Shown here piece by piece: positions 39,911 to 49,204 of a stretch of DNA of 64,000 nucleotides (positions are counted from its first letter, which is position 1; every line of letters starts with the position of its first letter). The notes beneath the pieces were generated by a model that was not told the origin of the DNA, did no database searches, and saw only the letters and a list, made by a program, of their open reading frames with translations. Location: the NCBI GenBank assembly GCA_963841065.1, contig CAWJBI010000020.1:107361-171360 (forward strand), given 5' to 3'. The position numbers were made by a program, and so were the translations under genes. This stretch comes from M0108 sp963841065 (GTDB taxonomy: Bacteria > Pseudomonadota > Gammaproteobacteria > Chromatiales > Chromatiaceae).

Positions 39911-39939
39911 TTGGATATAACTCCCCGTGGCTATATACA
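39911..39939 (+). promoter_or_regulatory. Sigma-70-type promoter before DUF1778 gene
   Basis: TTGGAT (39911-39916) and TATACA (39934-39939) are separated by 17 bp, 42 bases before the antitoxin start. The -10 region lies within the small palindrome TATATA/TATAC. Antitoxins of this type usually bind their own promoter. Confidence 0.6.
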
Positions 39940-39980
39940 ATACCTATTAAAATCGCCTTTCTAGCCGAGGTCAGTCGCCA

Positions 39981-40313
39981 ATGTCGTCCCAATCACCCGC
40001 CGCTGTCCATTCCGACCCGACTAGGCACGCCATCAAGCTATGGGTGCGGGAGGATGTCCGTGATTTGATCGATCAGGCCGCCAAGGGCCAAGGCCGCTCG
40101 CGCTCCGACTTCATGATCGAGGCCGCTCGGCGAGCGGCTGAAGAGTCCCTGCTGGACCGAACTCTGGTACGCGTGGATCGCCAGACCTACGAGCATTTCC
40201 TGGCGGTGCTGGACCAACCCCCGGGCGGCGAGGGCTTCGAGCGCCTGATGCGCTCCCCAAGAGGAGGGACAGCGTCGGAGAGGACCGAGAAGATGGCGGA
40301 CCCGACCGACTGA
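39981..40313 (+). CDS. Orphan DUF1778 (TacA-like) antitoxin
   Basis: The protein has 110 residues. The ribbon-helix-helix domain reads HAIKLWVREDVRDLIDQAAKGQGRSRSDFMIEAARRAAEE, with the toxin-neutralising tail starting LLDRTLVRVDRQTYEHFLAVLDQPP. DUF1778 antitoxins are nearly always followed, with overlap, by a GNAT acetyltransferase toxin (TacT/AtaT type) that acetylates aminoacyl-tRNA. Here no GNAT frame follows. The last 20 residues (SPRGGTASERTEKMADPTD) are not family-like, and the next gene is pabB on the opposite strand. The gene therefore looks like the surviving half of a toxin-antitoxin pair, cut downstream of about codon 90. Confidence 0.85.
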   Translation: MSSQSPAAVHSDPTRHAIKLWVREDVRDLIDQAAKGQGRSRSDFMIEAARRAAEESLLDRTLVRVDRQTYEHFLAVLDQPPGGEGFERLMRSPRGGTASERTEKMADPTD

Positions 40314-40373
40314 TAAACAGCCCTTTGACGTAGGAATGGCGGAGATTGAAGCGGCTAGCCGGGGCCTAGCCCC

Positions 40374-42309
40374 CTATGACAGCCCCACCCCCCTGATCAA
40401 CCGCGCCTCGCGCACCCCCCGCAGGGCGTTACACACCCGGATCGCCTCGGCGCGGTCGAGGTCCGCCAGGGTGACCGGGGCCTCGCGGGCCCCCCAGGCC
40501 GGATCATCCAGCAGGACGCCGCGCATCACGCCGGGCAGCACCCCCGCGCTCAGTGGCGGCGTGACCCAGGTGCCGTCGAGTTTCAGGAAGATATTGCTGC
40601 GCGCCCCCTCCGTCACCCACCCGGCCCGGTTATGGAACAGCATGTCGAAGGCGCCCTGGCGCACCGCCGCGGCGATGGCCCTGTCATAGCGAGCGCGCCA
40701 GGTCGTCTTGTGACCCAGCAGCGGGTCCGCCTCGTCCACCGGCGCGGGGGCGACCAGCAGGCCCAGCGGCCCGGGGGGCAAATCGTCGAGCAGGGCGGCA
40801 TCCAGCTCGTAGCTGCCATCTTTGTGCAGTACCAGCTTGAGGCGAAAGGGGATTCCCGCCGCCAGGCTAGCCACCCGCGCCGCCAGGGCCTGGCGCATGT
40901 CCGCCAGCCCTAACCGGAATCCCAGGAAATCCGCGCTGCGCCCAAGCCGCGCCAGATGGCGCTCCAGGTGACGAATACCCTCCTCGCGGCTGGCATAGAG
41001 GGTCTCGAAGAGGCTGAAGCCCGGGTCGAGCTCGGTGAGGAAACGCGCCTTCAACTGGCACTCGTCGTATTCCGCCTCGGCCCGGCTGTCGCTGACGATG
41101 CCGGCCCCGATCCCCAGGCATCCCGGACGCGGCGCCCGGGGCGACGGGCCCGGCGCCGGGGCACCGAGCGTCAGGGTGCGGATGGCCACGGACAGGCAGA
41201 AATCCCCGCAGGCGGCCGCCGCCCGCTCGCCCGTCGGCGGCTCGATCCAGCCGATGGCGCCGGTGTAGAGGCCCCGGGGCCGGGTTTCGAGGGCCCTGAT
41301 CCAGTGCAGGGTGCGGTGCTTGGGCGCCCCGGTGATCGAGCCGCAGGGGAAGGTGGCCCGCAGCACCTCGGGAAAGCTCACCGTCGGCGGCAGTTCGGCC
41401 TCGATGGTGGAGGTCATCTGCAAGAGGGTCGGGTGGGTTTCCACCGCGAACAGGTCCGGCACGCGCACGCTGCCCGTGCGCGCCACCCGCCCGAGATCGT
41501 TGCGCAAGAGATCGACGATCATGAGGTTTTCGGCCCGGGTCTTGGGATTGAGGCTGAGCTCGCGCGCGATCGCCGCCTCATCCTCGCCAACCCCGGCGCG
41601 CGCCGCCGTGCCCTTCATCGGCCTGGCCTGGAGCAGTCCCCCCTGGTGGCGCAGAAACAGCTCCGGCGAGCAGGACAACACCTGCGTCGGTTCGCCCGCG
41701 TGGGCCCCGGGCGGGAGGGACAGCAAGGCCCCAAAGGCCACCGGCTGGCGGGCGCGCAACCGGCGGTAAAGGCTCAGGGGCGACCCCAGGACACGCAAGT
41801 CGAGGCGATAGGTGTAGTTGACCTGATAGGTTTCGCCCGCGACGATCGCCTCCTGAATGCGGGCCAGGGCCTCATCAAAAGCGGCGCGATCCAGGCTGGG
41901 TCGCAGGTCGCAGACGCCGGCGGGCGCCGGGCCGGGCAGCCCCGTCTGCCACCGGGGCGCCTGGGTCCTCCTCCCCGCCCAGCGCCTCGCGCTCGCGGGC
42001 CGCCAGCCAGGCCGCGACCGCCTGACTGGACAGGCGCCGCAGGGAGGAAAAGATCAGGAAGCGCAGGGCGCCCCGCTCCCCCGGCGCCAGCCCGGCATCG
42101 TCCCCGCGCTGGAGACGCACCCCCCACTCGAAATCCGCCAGCACCACCGCATGGCGCCCGGCCCGCATCTCGCCCTCGACCTGGCGCCAGACCTCCTCCA
42201 GGCGCGCGGGGTCGTCGCACCGGCACTCGCGCACGAAACCGGTATAGAGCCGGCTCGTCGGCATGGCCTCGGTGGCGGCACAGTCGTCCAGCAGGGCGAA
42301 AACTTCCAT
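40374..42309 (-). pseudogene. pabB: PabB-PabC fusion (aminodeoxychorismate synthase I + lyase), one frameshift
   Basis: The start MEVFALLDDCAATEAMP at 42309 opens the chorismate-binding N-terminal part (VLADFEWGVRLQRG). A 1-base shift near 41945-41955 moves into LPGPAPAGVCDLRPSLDRAAF, and the rest is open to 40374. PabB motifs follow: AGETYQVNYTYRL, SCSPELFL, ARPMKGTAARAG, ENLMIVDLLRNDLGRVA, FPCGSITGAPKHRTL. A C-terminal class IV aminotransferase-like domain follows (LGHKTTWRARYDRA, FHNRAGWVTEGARSNIFLKLDG), which is 4-amino-4-deoxychorismate lyase. Together they make p-aminobenzoate for folate, with a separate PabA glutaminase. Total length is about 640 residues. The gene is essential for folate synthesis in most bacteria, so a sequencing error at this GC-rich spot is plausible. 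Confidence 0.85.
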
Positions 42310-42485
42310 CGCGACTTCAAGTTCCCTGGAAAGCATTTAGCCGGCTTGCATAGCGCGCGATCCCGCGTACCCTAGAATTTCTCGCCGGCGGCGATCGCGG
42401 CGATGGGCTCCGCGGCCGGCGCCGACCGCCGCTTGGCCCGGCGAGCACCAGGCCGTGGCACCGCCCCAGAGGTTATTCTACCCCC

Positions 42486-43334
42486 ATGAATTCCCAATCC
42501 CTCTTCGACAGACAGCGCCTCTATACCATCATCTTCGAGTCGGACACCCCGGCGGGCCAGCGCTTCGACACGGCCTTGCTGGTGACCATCCTGGCCAGCC
42601 TGGTGGTGGTGATGCTGGACAGCATCGAGGGCATGCACAGCCAATACCGCGACCTCTTCAATAACCTGGAATGGGCCTTCACCGCCCTCTTTGCCCTGGA
42701 ATACGGGCTGCGCCTCTACTGCTCCCCCAAGCCCCTGGGTTACGCCTTCAGCTTCTTCGGCCTGGTCGATCTGCTGGCCCTGCTGCCGGCCATCCTCGCC
42801 CTGGTCTTCGCCGACGCCCAGTATCTGCTGATCGTCCGGGTCATCCGCATGATCCGCATCTTCCGCATCCTCAAGCTGCGCCAGTACCTGAGCCAGGCCA
42901 ACTACCTGCTCATCGCCCTGCGCGGCAGCCGCCAGAAGATCATCGTCTTTCTGGTCAGCGTCTCCTCCCTGGTCACGGTATTCGGGGCCCTGATGTATGT
43001 GATCGAGGGCCCCGCGCACGGCTTCACCAGCATTCCCACCAGCATCTACTGGGCGGTGGTGACCCTGACCACGGTGGGCTTCGGCGACATCACGCCCAAG
43101 ACGCCCCTGGGGCAGATGGTCGCCACCCTGGTGATGATCACCGGCTATTCCATCATCGCCGTGCCCACCGGCATCTTCACCGCCGAACTGACCAACGCCA
43201 TGCGTCAGGAGGGCCAACTCAAGCACGACTGCCCCAACTGCAAAAAGCACCGCCACGAGGCCAACGCCGCCTTCTGCAGCCGCTGCGGCAGCCAACTGTT
43301 CCCAGGGTCTCCTGGCGGGAGGACTGACCCCTAG
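42486..43334 (+). CDS. Voltage-gated-type K+ channel with C-terminal zinc ribbon
   Basis: The protein has 282 residues starting MNSQSLFDRQRLYTIIFESDTPAG. It has six transmembrane helices: the S1 helix (FDTALLVTILASLVVVML), an S4 with regularly spaced arginines (VRVIRMIRIFRILKLRQYL), and the pore with selectivity filter TTVGFGDITP (TxGFGD variant). S6 is LVMITGYSIIAVPTGIFTAEL. The cytoplasmic tail carries CPNCKKHRHEANAAFCSRCGSQL, a CxxC-x13-CxxC zinc ribbon. That tail suggests metal or redox sensing or tetramer assembly, but this is inference. Confidence 0.87.
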   Translation: MNSQSLFDRQRLYTIIFESDTPAGQRFDTALLVTILASLVVVMLDSIEGMHSQYRDLFNNLEWAFTALFALEYGLRLYCSPKPLGYAFSFFGLVDLLALLPAILALVFADAQYLLIVRVIRMIRIFRILKLRQYLSQANYLLIALRGSRQKIIVFLVSVSSLVTVFGALMYVIEGPAHGFTSIPTSIYWAVVTLTTVGFGDITPKTPLGQMVATLVMITGYSIIAVPTGIFTAELTNAMRQEGQLKHDCPNCKKHRHEANAAFCSRCGSQLFPGSPGGRTDP

Positions 43335-43369
43335 GGTTCGTCCTTCCAGAAGGGGCCCAGGCGCACCTA

Positions 43370-43534
43370 ATGCGCCTCATCCTGGGGACAAGGATCTTGC
43401 TCTGTAATGGCCGGCCGGAGATTTTCAACAGCGACCAAGGCGCCCCGTTCACCAGCCAGGCCTTTACCGATTTGGGGGGATGCTGTCTCGATGTAGGGGT
43501 CCACTTCAAACCTTGCGGGCTGATGGGCTTACCT
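43370..43534 (+). mobile_element. IS3-family transposase (OrfB) scrap
   Basis: A 54-codon frame contains CNGRPEIFNSDQGAPFTSQAFTD, the second-aspartate region of the IS3-type rve integrase core (normally GRPEIFNTDQGSQFTSEAF). Both ends are non-family sequence. It ends against the stop of the WYL gene. Confidence 0.75.
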
Positions 43535-44547
43535 TAGCCCTCGGCATAGAGTGCCGCCGTCTTGGCCGACTGTGCCGCCACCACCCGGCGCAACTCGGCG
43601 GGGGCCATGACCTCCAGATTGTCGCCAGCTCCGAGCAGCCAACGCAGCAACTGGCCGGTGGAGGGGATGCGGGCCTTGACCCGCAGCAGGAAGCCGGAGT
43701 CATCCGGCTCGTCTTCCTGGCACTGGTCATCGCTCAACGGACAGGCCTCCAGCAGGGTCGCCAGATAGCCGCGCACCCGCAATTCCAGGTCGATCAGCCT
43801 ACCCTGGCCGAAATCGATCCTGCCCAGGGCGATGGCCTGGTCCAGATCGAAGCCCAGCGCCGCCCGAGCCGGCGTCCCGACCTGGACTTGGGCGCGGATC
43901 ATGCGGTGCAGGGCGTAGAAACGCACCGGCTCCGCCTCGTCGTTCTTGAGGGCCAGCAGGTAGGGAATGGGACCCCGCTGGACCAGGGCCTGGGGATGGA
44001 TGACGGCCTCGCCGCGCTCCCCAGCAGCATCCTCGTAGAGGACCCGCAAGGCCAGCCGCTGGGCCAGGGCCTGGATCACCGCCTGAAGGAGGTCGGGGTA
44101 GAGTTCGACCGGGCGCAACCTCAGGGTATCGGGGACACAGCGCAGGCGCTGCGCATCGAGGAGCGGAGCATCGAATTCATGCAGCAGGCGCTCCCACAAG
44201 CGGTCGAGCCGCCGCGCTGGCACCGCCTCGGCGATCAGATCCTTAACCTGCTGCAAGGTGTACTGCCAAATCAGGGGGTCCTCCATCACGTCATCGCCCA
44301 AACGCCGGTATCGCAGGGGCTTGCCGCCCGGATTCACCGCCGCGATACGCCCCTCCTTGAGCAGATCCATGAGATCCCGTTGCAGGGCCCGGCGGCGCGC
44401 CGGGGTATCGCTGCTGCCATAGTCATCGCCGAGGATTTGCAGCAGCCGCCCCCCGTCCGGGCAGTCGGCGGGGGTCGCGGTGGCGGGTGGCAGCAGGGCC
44501 TCCAGACGGCGGAGGCGTTGGATACGGCTCTGATAGGTGGCGCTCAT
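43534..44547 (-). CDS. WYL-domain transcriptional regulator
   Basis: The protein has 337 residues starting MSATYQSRIQRLRRLEALLPP. There is an N-terminal winged helix (SDTPARRRALQRDLMDLLKEGRIAAVNPG at about 45-75). A WYL domain occupies about 160-250 (LALRVLYEDAAGERGEAVIHPQALVQRGPIPYLLAL, HRMIRAQV). A WCX-type C-terminal extension follows (IDLELRVRGYLATLLEACPLSDDQ, GAGDNLEVMAPAELRRVVA). WYL proteins sense ligands or nucleic acid and often regulate stress, repair or defence genes. Here no defence genes are adjacent: upstream is pilU on the opposite strand, and downstream is an IS3 scrap. The target is unknown. Confidence 0.85.
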   Translation of the reverse strand: MSATYQSRIQRLRRLEALLPPATATPADCPDGGRLLQILGDDYGSSDTPARRRALQRDLMDLLKEGRIAAVNPGGKPLRYRRLGDDVMEDPLIWQYTLQQVKDLIAEAVPARRLDRLWERLLHEFDAPLLDAQRLRCVPDTLRLRPVELYPDLLQAVIQALAQRLALRVLYEDAAGERGEAVIHPQALVQRGPIPYLLALKNDEAEPVRFYALHRMIRAQVQVGTPARAALGFDLDQAIALGRIDFGQGRLIDLELRVRGYLATLLEACPLSDDQCQEDEPDDSGFLLRVKARIPSTGQLLRWLLGAGDNLEVMAPAELRRVVAAQSAKTAALYAEG

Positions 44548-44701
44548 GGGGCCAGTATACGCCGGCGGGATCGGTCAGGGTGTGACGCATCGATCGGTTT
44601 CAAGAGGCCATCCTAGCGCTTTTCCCCCGTCTCGGGGCTTGACGCCAGCCCCCGCTTCCCTGCACATTCCCCCCCACTGCCCCACCGAGGTTGGAACGAC
44701 C

Positions 44702-45862
44702 GTGAACCTGGACCCCTTTCTCAAATTCATGGCCGCCAAGCATGGCTCCGACCTCTTCTTCAGCGAGGGCGCGCGGCCGCATTTGAAGGTTGACGGGACC
44801 CTCTTGCCCTTTGGCGACCGGGCCTTGACCAGCCAGGAGATTATGGCCTTGGCCCATTCCGTGATGGACGAGGGTCAACAGCGGGAACTGGCCCAGACCT
44901 GGGAGTGCAACCTGGGGGTGGATCTGAAGGGCGCGGGACGCTTCCGGGTCAATGTCTTTCGCCAACGGGGCGGGCCGGCGATGGTGATCCGCTATATCAA
45001 GGACCGCATCCCTACCTTCGAGGAACTCTCCCTGCCGCCCGTGCTGGGGGAACTCATCAGTGCCAAGCGGGGCCTGCTGCTGGTGGTCGGTGCTAGCGGA
45101 TCAGGCAAGTCCAGCACCCTGGCGGCCATGATTGACTATCGCAACCGCCATAGCCGTGGTCATATCCTCACCATCGAGGATCCCATCGAATTCACCCACG
45201 AACACCAGAAGTCAATCGTCAACCAGCGCGAGGTGGGCATCGATACCCTGTCCTACGAGGCGGCGCTCAAAAACGCCATGCGCGAGGCACCGGACGTGAT
45301 CCTCATCGGGGAGATTCGCGACGCGGCGACCATGAGGCATGCCCTGGCCTACGCCGAGACCGGCGACCTGTGTGTCTCCACTCTGCACGCCAACAACGCC
45401 AACCAGGCCATCGACCGTATCCTGAGCTTCTTCCCCGAGAACCACCGCCATGAGATCCGCATGAACCTGGCCCTGAATCTCCTGGCCGTGGTGTCTCAGC
45501 GCCTCATCCCGGCCCGGGACGGTGGCCGAGCCCTGGCGGTGGAGGTGATGCGCCATACGCGCTATATCTCCGATCTCATCCTCAAGGGCGAGATCGAAGG
45601 CCTCAAGGAGGCCATGCGCCAGAGCGATGCCGCCGGCATGCAGACCTTCGACATGTCCCTCTACCAGCTTTACACCCGCGAGCGCATCACCCTGGAGGAG
45701 GCCTTGGCCAACGCCGATTCCCGCAATGACCTGGCCTTACGTATCCGCCTCGAAGGCGCCGATGGCCGGGGAGCCGCCCCGCCCATGAATTACCAACCCC
45801 ATCCTGCCCTGGAGCCCCTTGATGTCGCCCTTTATCGACCTGAACCAAAGCCAGCCCAATGA
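44702..45862 (+). CDS. pilU: Type IV pilus retraction ATPase PilU
   Basis: The protein has 386 residues with a GTG start at 44702 (VNLDPFLKFMAAKHGSDLFFSEGARPHLKVDG). The PilT/PilU ATPase core has the Walker A GASGSGKSSTLA, Asp box TIEDPIEFTHEHQKS, Walker B DVILIGEIRDAATM and His box LCVSTLHANNANQAIDRIL. The C-terminal region differs from PilT and matches PilU. PilU assists PilT in retracting type IV pili. The pilT partner is not adjacent. Its 3' end overlaps the glgP start by about 40 bases. Confidence 0.9.
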   Translation: MNLDPFLKFMAAKHGSDLFFSEGARPHLKVDGTLLPFGDRALTSQEIMALAHSVMDEGQQRELAQTWECNLGVDLKGAGRFRVNVFRQRGGPAMVIRYIKDRIPTFEELSLPPVLGELISAKRGLLLVVGASGSGKSSTLAAMIDYRNRHSRGHILTIEDPIEFTHEHQKSIVNQREVGIDTLSYEAALKNAMREAPDVILIGEIRDAATMRHALAYAETGDLCVSTLHANNANQAIDRILSFFPENHRHEIRMNLALNLLAVVSQRLIPARDGGRALAVEVMRHTRYISDLILKGEIEGLKEAMRQSDAAGMQTFDMSLYQLYTRERITLEEALANADSRNDLALRIRLEGADGRGAAPPMNYQPHPALEPLDVALYRPEPKPAQ

Positions 45863-48335
45863 CAAGCTCTTCGACCTGCCACCGCTCTCCCTGAGCCCGG
45901 AGGGGCTGGCGCTAGACTTCAAGCGCTACTACGCCAGCACCTTTGGCCGGGACCGGGATTGCCGCTCCACCTATTATCCCTATCGCGCCTTGTCGGTGGT
46001 CATGCGCGACCGTCTCATGGAACGCTGGAAGGGCACCCGCCAGGCCCAGGACGAGGCCGACTGCAAGCGCGCCCATTACCTGTCCCTGGAATTCCTCATG
46101 GGCCGGGCCCTCTCCAACGCCATGCTCAACCTGGGCGTGACCGACGCGGCGGAGCAGGGCCTCTACGACCTCGGCCTGCTGCTGGAGGAGATCGCCGCCA
46201 CCGAGCCCGACGCGGGCCTGGGCAACGGCGGCCTGGGACGGCTGGCGGCCTGCTTTCTCGATTCCTGCGCCACCCTGCAATTGCCGGTCAAGGGCTACGG
46301 CCTGCGCTATGAATACGGCATGTTCCGCCAGAGCTTCGACAACGGCTTCCAGGTCGAGAAGCCGGATCACTGGCTGCGGGATGGCAACCCCTGGGAGCTG
46401 GAGCGCCCGGAATATACCCAGCGCATCCAGTTTGGCGGCCGCGTCGATTTTCATCCGGACGACAAGGGCCGCTTGATGGCCTACTGGGTCGATACCCAGG
46501 ACGTGCTGGCGGTGCCCTACGACACCCCGATACCGGGTTATCGCAACGACACCATCAACACCCTGCGCCTCTGGAAGTCCGTCGCCACCGACGAATTCGA
46601 CCTGGGCGAATTCAACGCCGGCAGCTACCCCGAGTCCGTCGCCGCCAAGAACGCCGCCGAGCACATCACCATGGTGCTCTACCCCAACGACGCCAGCGAG
46701 AACGGCAAGGAGTTGCGCCTGCGCCAGCAGTACTTCCTCGCCTGCGCCAGTCTGCAAGGACGTGCTGCGCGAGTGGATCCGCCTGCATGGCAACGACTTC
46801 AGCCAGTTCGCGGAAAAGAACTGCTTCCAGCTCAATGACACCCACCCCGCCATCTCGGTGGCGGAGCTGATGCGCCTGCTGATGGACGAGCATCACCTGG
46901 AATGGGATCAGGCCTGGGCCATCACCACGCCGACCATGGCCTACACCAACCACACCCTGCTGCCCGAGGCCCTGGAACGCTGGCCGGTGCGCATGTTCCA
47001 GTCAGCTCCTGCCGCGTCACCTGCAGATCATTTACGAGATCAACGCCCGCTTCCTGACCGAGGTGGCCTCGCGCTGGCCCGGCGATATGCCGCGCCAGGC
47101 GGCGCATGTCCCTGATCGAGGAGGGCCACGAGCCCCAGATCCGCATGGCCTACCTGGCCATCGTCGGCAGCTTCTCCGTCAACGGCGTGGCCGAGCTGCA
47201 TTCACGCCTGCTGATCGAGGGCCTGTTCCGCGATTTTTACGAACTCTGGCCCCACAAGTTCAACAACAAGACCAACGGGGTCACCCCGCGCCGCTGGCTG
47301 GCCTGTGCAACCCCGACCTGCGGGAGCTGCTCGAACGAGACCATCGGCCAGGACTGGGTGCGTGACCTGAGCCAACTGGAGCGCATCGCCCCCCTGGCCG
47401 AGGACCCGGCCTTCCGGGAGCGCTGTTAGCGCCATCAAGCAAGCCAACAAGGAACGTCTGGCCGCGCCTGGTGGCCCGGGATTGCCACGTGGACTTCGAC
47501 CCGGCCGCCCTGTTCGACGTCCAGGTCAAGCGTATCCACGAATACAAGCGGCAATTGCTCAACCTGCTGCATGTCATCCACCTCTACAACCGCATCAAGC
47601 ACGGCGATACGGCCGACTGGACCCCGCGCTGCGTGCTGATCGGCGGCAAGGCCGCGCCCGGCTACGTCATGGCCAAGCTGATCATCAAGCTGATCAATAA
47701 CGTGGCCCAGGTGGTCAACGGCGACAAGGATACCGAGGGCCTGCTGCGCCGTGGCCTTCATCCCCGACTACCGGGTCTCGGTCATGGAGGTCATAGCCCC
47801 CGGCACCGACCTGTCGGAGCAGATCTCCACCGCCGGCAAGGAGGCATCGGGTACCGGCAATATGAAGTTCATGATGAACGGCGCCGTCACCATCGGCACC
47901 CTGGATGGCGCCAATATCGAGATCCGCGACCAGGCGGGGGCGGACAACTTCTTCCTGTTCGGCTGACCGCCGCCGAGGTCGAGGCCACGCGCGGTCACTA
48001 TGATCCCCAGGCCATCATCCAGGGCCATGGCCACCTGCGGCGAGGTGATGGCCCTGCTGGAGTCGGGCCACTTCAACCAATTCGAGCCCGGCCTGTTCGA
48101 TCCCATCATCCAGGCCATCCGCAACCCCCATGATCCCTGGATGACCGCCGCCGACTTCCCGGACTATGTCCGCGCCCAGGAAAGCGCTGCCACCGCCTAC
48201 CGCGACCCCGAGCGCTGGCTGCGCATGGCCATTCTCAACACCGCCCACAGCGGCCGCTTCTCCTCGGATCGCACCATTGGCGAATACAACCGCGACATCT
48301 GGAAGTTGCCGACGGTCGAGCCCCTGGCCTTGTGA
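45819..48335 (+). pseudogene. glgP: Glycogen/maltodextrin phosphorylase, about ten single-base indels
   Basis: The whole enzyme can be read by hopping frames: MSPFIDLNQSQPNDK at the start, LEFLMGRALSNAMLNLG, PDAGLGNGGLGRLAACFLDS, KNCFQLNDTHPAISVAELMRLL, NGVAELHSRLL, FNNKTNGVTPRRWL, HEYKRQLLNLLHVI, then GTGNMKFMMNGAVTIGTLDGAN with the PLP lysine. It ends RTIGEYNRDIWKLPTVEPL. The reconstructed length is about 835 residues, full for the family. Single-base insertions or deletions occur near 46760, 47005, 47100, 47303, 47330, 47427, 47465, 47742, 47962 and 48040. All are indels, and no in-frame nonsense or lost catalytic residue was seen. It degrades storage glycogen by phosphorolysis. As written the gene cannot make a protein. 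Confidence 0.9.
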
Positions 48336-48376
48336 AGCGGCCGCGATCATCCCGCGCCGTTTTGGTTTGACCCTGG

Positions 48377-48410
48377 GGCCGGTTGGGTGTTAGTAATTGC
48401 CCAACCGGCC
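48377..48410 (+). terminator. Strong hairpin after glgP
   Basis: An 11-bp perfect stem (GGCCGGTTGGG/CCCAACCGGCC) with a 12-nt loop lies 41 bases after the glgP stop. It is overlapped by a second small stem GGCC-TCGAA-GGCC. There is no T-run, so it may act as a Rho-independent-like stop, a stabiliser or part of the leader of the next gene. Confidence 0.55.
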
Positions 48411-48486
48411 TCGAAGGCCGGCGGGATTCGCGGCAAGAACCGCGAGCCTTGAGGAGAACACATACCCCATCGGAGGAATTAAAGCC

Positions 48487-49014
48487 GTGTCATTCCGCAA
48501 GCCAAGAATCGCCATCCTGCTGGCCGCCGCCAGCACCACCCTGCTGATGCAAGCCCCCGCCGCCCTGGCCATCAACTTCGGGGACATGATGAGCCCCGGC
48601 AGATGGATGGGTGGAAACAACGATTATGACGATGATTACGACAACCGTGGTTACGGTCCCTATGGCCCGCCGCCGGGGGCCTATGGCTTCCCACCCTACG
48701 GCGCGCCTTATGGCGGCGCTTATGGTGCCCCCTACGGCGCACCCCCCGCCTGGGTGCAACCGGTCCCGGCCCCTAGCCAGGTCACGGCCCCGCCCGCGGC
48801 CGCACCCGCCAAATCTAATGCCAAGTCGAATGAGATCGACGCACTGAAGCGACGCATCGAGGAATTGGAGGCCAGAACGGCGCCGCCGCCAGCCTATGCC
48901 CCACCTCCGCCCGCCGCCGACCGGGGGGCCAAACCCAGTCCCGCGACGGGATTGAGCAATCCGAGCGCACCCGCTCCTTCCGCTCCCAATTTCCGGCCCA
49001 TGGATAAATACTGA
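48487..49014 (+). CDS. Sulfur-globule-protein-like secreted protein
   Basis: The protein has 175 residues with a GTG start at 48487, preceded by CGGAGGAATTAAAGCC, a strong ribosome-binding site. The signal peptide is MSFRKPRIAILLAAASTTLLMQAPAALA. The mature protein begins INFGDMMSPGRWMGGNNDYDDDYD and continues with a Gly/Tyr/Pro-rich block (YGPYGPPPGAYGFPPYGAPYGG). A Pro/Ala linker, a short coiled coil (NEIDALKRRIEELEART) and a Pro-rich tail follow. The N-terminal NFGDMM-type motif and the GYP-rich block recall Chromatiaceae sulfur globule proteins; the coiled coil is extra. The role in coating periplasmic sulfur is inferred. It is flanked by its own hairpin and terminator, so it is monocistronic. 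Confidence 0.6.
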   Translation: MSFRKPRIAILLAAASTTLLMQAPAALAINFGDMMSPGRWMGGNNDYDDDYDNRGYGPYGPPPGAYGFPPYGAPYGGAYGAPYGAPPAWVQPVPAPSQVTAPPAAAPAKSNAKSNEIDALKRRIEELEARTAPPPAYAPPPPAADRGAKPSPATGLSNPSAPAPSAPNFRPMDKY

Positions 49015-49053
49015 CGCCCTTTTTAGCCCTATCCTGGCCCTAGTCCCTCCAAG

Positions 49054-49078
49054 CCCCGCCCCGCGGGGTTTGTTTTTT
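49054..49078 (+). terminator. Intrinsic terminator of the sulfur-globule-like gene
   Basis: CCCCG and CGGGG pair around a 5-nt loop and are followed by TTTGTTTTTT, 40 bases after the stop at 49014. Confidence 0.85.
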
Positions 49079-49204
49079 GGGGTCACGGCCACAGCCACCA
49101 GGGTTGGGCTTCGCCGCCTCGGGGGCGCTAAAATGACTCGGGGTGCTGGATTTGGCCCCCGGACCAGAAAGCAGGGAAGTCAGACCAAGCCGTCGGGAGA
49201 ACCC

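Noticed and set aside
43534..44547. WYL gene as part of an antiphage defence island
   Set aside because: No nuclease, methylase, helicase or other defence gene lies nearby; neighbours are pilU, a K+ channel and an IS3 scrap.
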